64,000 bases of DNA from Chaunax sp. Z400 (lineage: Eukaryota > Chordata > Actinopteri > Lophiiformes > Chaunacidae), in the NCBI GenBank assembly GCA_037577475.1, contig CM075197.1, positions 11,146,018 through 11,210,017 on the forward strand. The letters are read 5' to 3'. The notes beneath the pieces are model-generated. The model was not told where the DNA came from. It did not search any database and was given only the letters and a program-made list of their open reading frames with translations. The position numbers and the translations under genes are program-made. Shown here piece by piece: positions 59,420 to 64,000 of this stretch. Numbering within the stretch: the first letter of the stretch is position 1; each line of letters starts with the position of its first letter.

Positions 59420-59700
59420 GTTTTTACATCTGCGAAGAAGGTTGTTTGTTTCGTCAGCAGGATTATGTAAAAACCACCAGACGGATTTCTACGAAACTTG
59501 GTAGAATGATTGGGCATGGTCTAGGAAAGAACCCATTCAATTCTGGCGCAGATCCTGATAAAGGGACAGATCCAGGAATGTTTTTCTCCTTTCTATCATG
59601 GCAATGCTATTTTTCAACATTTTCCCTAATTAGGCAAAAACTACTGAACCCATTTCCACCACATTTTGTGGAGAGGTGGGGCATGGGTGAGGCAAGCTAA
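59420..59700 (+). repeat. interspersed LINE/SINE-like repeat, copy 2
   Basis: Contains GTCAGCAGGATTATGTAAAA, GGATTTCTACGAAACTTGG, GGGCATGG and GATAAAGGGACAGATCCAGG in the same order as the minus strand of 2,580-2,915. It lies between the convergent 3' ends of the ZP gene and rrp7a. Confidence 0.6.
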
Positions 59701-60129
59701 ACAGATGTGTAAGATTGTTCAGCCTTTGTGGAGGTATGTGATCTACAGAGTGCCATCCTAGTTTGTGATTTACACCAGGATTTGTTACCAAGTCTTTGGA
59801 GTGATCACTTAAACATAAAGTTGGTGTTGATCATAAAATCATGATCGTAAAACACAAAACTGAAAGCCAAAAAATTTATCTAAAATGAGAATTTGTCATT
59901 TCATGAAACATTTGGTAGTAGATTTTGTACTTTCTCACCTTTTAATCAAATATTCTCACTGATTTCCCAAATGTCATTCATCTCTTGTGAGGTGCTGGTA
60001 ATTCAATAATTACGAGAACAAGTCCATCAGAAAAGGTTATTAGTTTATTAACACAAATGTTCTGGGTTATAATGTAGCAAAAGCACACAAAACCATTGAA
60101 ATGAATAAAGCACAATCAGGGTACTTCAC
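59701..60129. other. gap between convergent ZP gene and rrp7a
   Basis: No gene. On the minus strand the segment next to 60,129 is the rrp7a 3' UTR. An AATAAA on the plus strand near 60,105 is of unclear use. Confidence 0.45.
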
Positions 60130-61804
60130 TCAGTAGGGTCTGAACTTTCTCTGTGCCCTCAGCAGAGCTATTCTCTGTTTATCCTCCTCAAACTTTTTCC
60201 TTAGTTCAGCAATATCTGGAAAAAAGGAACAAAATATATTAACCATAACTTTGTGTAACAAATGCTTCTCAATCTCCTTCACCGAACATTAAAAACTTCC
60301 AGCCCAACTTACGTTCTTTCTGTGTGTTTCTGTGCTGCCAGGTGTAGAAGTTCATGAGCTCCTTCCTCTTCTTCTTCCTCATCTCTCTCTGTAGAGTCCT
60401 CTGGTTGGCTGCCTCACTGTGGGGGCGGGCCTTGGCACCCTTTGGTCCTCTTGTGACTTTTACCCAGCCCTCTTCATCCTCTTGTTGCTGCTCAGCCTCC
60501 TTCTTCTGCCTCTCTGCATCCTATGACAAAACAAAGCCAAGTTGAATCTGCATGGATTAGATGGGTGGCTGATGATGAGGGAAGAGCTGCCGAATTCTCA
60601 CCTCTTCTTTCTGCTTGTCATAATCTTCAATAAAGGAGTTGACTATTTCTTGGAGTTTGTCCGGCTGGATAAAAGACTCTGTGTACTTCTGAATCCATTC
60701 TGGCATAAGACAGTACATCATACGACATAAATGTGTTAAGACTGAGTTGAATGCATCTGATCAATAAGAACCTGGCTTACAGTGAAACTGCATTGTAGAT
60801 TTGAATTGAAAAGAGGAAATGCAAAGCAACACAAAATTAAATAAGATATTAAACCTTACATTACTAAAATAGATTGATCACTGTAACTTCACTCACTCTG
60901 TACTCCTGTCCTCACTGGACGCTGCGCTGTACAGACAACCAAAGCCTCATGATGTGGGTGTGTTTTAGCTGCTGTCAAACTGGAGGCGTTTTGGAACACA
61001 ACGTAGCCTACTTTGAAACCCTAAAGGGGACAATCACAGACACAAGAAGTAAAATAACCAAAAGTATATTGTGAATAATAAGTACAGCTGGTGTTTGGTC
61101 GCAGTGTTACAGTAGAAAGAACTCACTTGTTTTGCAACTGGTTTGAAGAACTTGGACAACTTGGGTCCAGATTCCTGAGAGGAGCCCGGGTGGTCTCTCA
61201 GCTCCACGGACTGAACACAGCCAAACTTTGAGAACAATTCTTTGACAACACCCTGAAACACATAAATCAGGAATGACAGTCTGCTACAGTTATAGCCTGT
61301 ATACGACACTAGTTTCGCATTAACAAATCATCTATACGGGCAGAAAACCATCCATGGAGTATTTGCTGCATAAAGTGTACCTCTGAACAGTACGGAGGGA
61401 TGTTGAGGACAAACAAAGTTCGATCCAGAGGTCTGTGTGAGCTCCGCTCTGCTCGTACTCTGTGCTCTTTCACAAACAGCTTGTGCTGTGCAACGCTGTC
61501 CGATTTAAACTGTAAAGAGAGGGCTGAGAGAGACAGGAGTGGAAATCAAACACACCTAAAGCCCAGCATCGGTACAGCATCAGTAATCATCAAACGAGCC
61601 CAGGAGGCAGAAGAGGGCTAAACACCAACACTAACAACCCAAACAGAGTAAAATGACAGGAAAAGTTATGTCCATCAATTAATTAGTATGTTAGCAAAAA
61701 AATCTGAAATTATTTATGGTAATTTTTCTTGTAATACCTGTAAATCCTCCAGGAATTATACAAGACTGGTTACTAGCATGTTTCTTCTTCTTGGACGGCG
61801 CCAT
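60130..61804 (-). CDS. rrp7a: ribosomal RNA-processing protein 7 homolog A
   Basis: Seven minus-strand exons (61,804-61,738; 61,523-61,381; 61,252-61,127; 61,020-60,897; 60,699-60,602; 60,520-60,313; 60,215-60,130) join in frame to 283 aa (human RRP7A is 280). Rrp7 proteins act in the nucleolus in small-subunit (18S) rRNA processing. A lysine-rich start (M-A-P-S-K-K-K-K) precedes an RRM split over exons 2-4, with R-T-L-F-V-L-N-I-P-P-Y-C, F-G-C-V-Q-S-V-E-L and G-Y-V-V-F-Q. The C-terminal Rrp7 domain holds D-E-E-G-W-V-K-V-T-R, K-R-K-E-L-M-N-F-Y-T-W-Q-H-R and the terminal L-R-A-Q-R-K-F-R-P-Y. Exon 2 uses the CTCTCAG acceptor at 61,523; the nearer TTTACAG would put a stop in frame. The gene is convergent with the ZP gene. 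Confidence 0.94.
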
Positions 61805-61838
61805 TTTGGTATGACTTTTCACCCCTAGTTTAGCCAGA

Positions 61839-61848
61839 TCTCGCGAGA
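61839..61848. promoter_or_regulatory. TCTCGCGAGA core-promoter palindrome of rrp7a
   Basis: A perfect 10-bp palindrome 35 bp upstream of the rrp7a ATG. This CGCG element is known from TATA-less, broadly expressed vertebrate promoters, notably of translation and ribosome genes, which suits rrp7a. Confidence 0.6.
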
Positions 61849-64000
61849 GAAACAAGCAAACGGGTCACAGACAAGGCGAAGCGAGGTCGCTTTATCGATT
61901 TATGTATGTGTTAATTTAATTTACATGTCATAAGCAGCCATTATAAAAACACTGTAACTTGTAATTTTACGTTTTATATAATTCTCTGGAACGCAACAGG
62001 CGTGCGTGGTTTTTAAATTTGACTTTCAAATTTTCATTGTAAAGATAAATTATTATTTACCACGACAATTTGCATTTATTACAAGGGGCACACAAGAAAT
62101 ATGGAACACGGACATTTGAGCCCCTGTGCCTTGCATCAGGGGATATTGTGTCATCAAAGCGTCAGACACCTATTTCATACACTTCTCATTATGCAACTTA
62201 TTAAGAGTTCTCTTCTTGCAAACTCTGTGAGCCTAGTTTTAACACAGTGTGTGTAACCTGTGTGCCCAAACAGAGAATTCTAAAGTAATGACATTTTAGT
62301 CAACTTTCACAGACTTTACTGTTTTCGAGGGCTGTGTACTTCCTGTGAAGTAAACTGGCATTAAAATCAATGGAGTTTCCTTTTTTACAGCACTTTAAAT
62401 CTATTAATTTTGCTATGGTCAGGGTTACATAGAATTCCACTTGCCATGTTTGTTTTGGTTAGATCTCCACACACTTGAACTTTGATCATTACCCATGTAA
62501 AATTGCGAGACCTGGACTGTTTTGCCAGAGGGCCAGGGATAAATATGGGGCCCTCTAAATCCTTCTGTTCCTTCAGTTATCTTTACCGAACAGTTTGGTG
62601 ATATTATCCTACCCATTTTGCTGTGTCCATGAGTTTGTGTTATCTTGATAAAAGCATACATTTATTGCAGCATATGCATTAAAGCATAATAAAATATTCA
62701 TAAAAATATAGTGATATATATTCCTTTAAGGTGAGGTAAAATGTTGCATCCAGGCTCCTATCATTTCATTTTATATTATTCTTTAATTATGCATATTTTA
62801 AAAGTTATGTTCAACTGCACAAATAATCGAAGACTCATTTCCAGATAGCGACTCTTCGAGACCAGTTGTGGGGCCCAGTGTACTTTCCTGCTTTACTTCC
62901 TTACTAAACAGGCTTTAAGAAACGTCGACATCCTTTTTACCACTTGATGTCATTAGAAATTCTATCAAATCAAGTTGTGTCATTCGACCAATGCTTTCAT
63001 CATGTTGTTTGTTTGACATGAAGCAATATAAAAATGCTGCATTATCATCAGCCTCCTATGGCACACAGGAAAGACTCAGTCTCAGACAAATGTACAAATC
63101 AAAATTTAATGGTGACATTTCACACAGGTCTAATCCTCTAGTCTCTTCTTGACTGGCAAACCAAAAAATGAACAGAAAGTGATGTACAGTCATTGTGTAG
63201 TGCGTAGAAGAATTTGACGTATACTGCTTCAAAACTGGACAACCAAGTAAAACCAGCCACAAACAGCACACAGGAATCCGGATGGTAAAAATAATATCAA
63301 TATAATATTACAACTGTTTGAAAACTGGTTTGATGAAATTATGATGTTTGAGCATTTTCACTTATTTCAGCAAGGAGGAGCTAAAGCTAGTCAAGTTGAA
63401 GCAGGATTTGCTGAGGAGAACCTCATTGTAGGACCTAATCAGACAATGTTGCTGACAACATTATCATGTTTCTTCTACTTTTGTTTGGTTTATTTCCCCT
63501 TCTATTTCTATGGCCTGCAAACACCCAGAGAATCCAAAAAGAAATACAGACAATAGAATTAAATACACCAGTGTGGATCCCACAGAACTTTAAGCAAAAT
63601 GTATCTATCAATAGTAACAATGGTGCTTAGGGTCTGTCACTTTTTAGGTCTCCCAGCCACCCCATCTCCATTTTTTAAACATTGGGACTAGGTGGAGTTA
63701 AACTTGGCTTAAAAAGAAAATCAACATATTCAAATAGACTGGTAATGAATTGACAAAAAAATAAAATGGAAATTAAAAAAAACATATCAATATTTAAACA
63801 ACAAATCCCACCACACCTCTTGCCAGTGGTCCATTCTCTGGAACAAACCGGTGACATTTGGATGGTAAAAAAAACAAAAAGAAAAAGAAAAGGAGCTGTT
63901 GCACATCCATGAATTTAACGATAAGAGAAGTCATGTATATCAAATGTGTAAAAATCAGCTTTATATGAGAGAACAGGGGCTGCCTGCTGTCAAGGTGAAA
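61849..64000. other. intergenic to window end, no gene seen
   Basis: AT-rich. Open frames are short and not protein-like. A TTTAAT (ATTAAA on the minus strand) near 63,103 might mark the 3' end of a minus-strand gene lying beyond the window, but no coding exon is visible. Confidence 0.4.

Noticed and set aside
61501..61523. TTTACAG acceptor for rrp7a exon 2 (about 61,511)
   Set aside because: It would place an in-frame TAA after exon 1; the upstream CTCTCAG acceptor keeps the frame and matches RRP7A.
1..64000. CRISPR arrays, tRNA or rRNA genes, bacterial-type operons
   Set aside because: None was seen; the only tRNA-like signal is the SINE B box at about 15,382.

Overview
The window is animal nuclear DNA and almost certainly from a teleost fish. 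The genes are split by GT-AG introns. Long (CA)n/(GT)n arrays and fish-type hAT, SINE and LTR-element sequences are abundant. The recognisable genes are vertebrate orthologues, including an egg-coat (zona pellucida) gene with a trefoil domain.

Positions 1 to about 27,500 form a gene-poor stretch. It holds six long dinucleotide arrays, two hAT transposase fragments (about 7,335-8,560), a TIR-type non-autonomous element (about 10,700-11,400), a tRNA-headed SINE with a (GAAT)n tail (about 15,350-15,715) and a LINE/SINE-like repeat (about 2,580-2,915). Only two weak coding candidates were seen there, both on the minus strand (4,026-4,277 and 18,977-19,025).

Positions 27,594-44,000 hold ordinary genes. 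fmc1 (+, 2 exons, mitochondrial ATP synthase assembly factor) converges on an unidentified minus-strand coiled-coil gene fragment (30,036-30,923). Next come hebp1 (+, 4 exons, SOUL haem-binding protein) and wbp2nl (-, 8 exons, GRAM domain plus PPPY motifs), which carries a TIR element in its last large intron.

Positions 45,886-59,391 hold a 12-exon membrane-anchored ZP1/ZP4-type egg-coat gene (+). Its exon 5 is split by a complete 9,872-bp LTR retroelement (47,755-57,626). The element has two 1,906-bp LTRs that look identical by eye, perfect TGTAGGG/CCCTACA ends and a 4-bp ACAC target duplication. Inside is one intact 1,104-aa Gag-protease ORF, no reverse transcriptase or integrase, and degenerate env-like scraps. 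Removing the element and one ACAC copy rejoins the exon in frame. This is therefore a recent insertion that disrupts the coding sequence of this allele.

Positions 60,130-61,804 hold rrp7a (-, 7 exons, ribosome biogenesis), convergent with the ZP gene and with a TCTCGCGAGA promoter palindrome just upstream of its ATG. The last 2 kb show no gene. Human WBP2NL and RRP7A both lie on 22q13.2, which supports calling the WBP2-family gene wbp2nl and not wbp2.

The most interesting object is the young, pol-less but gag-pro-intact retroelement inside the egg-coat gene. Its protease-like domain has an unusual D-T-A-A-D active-site motif.
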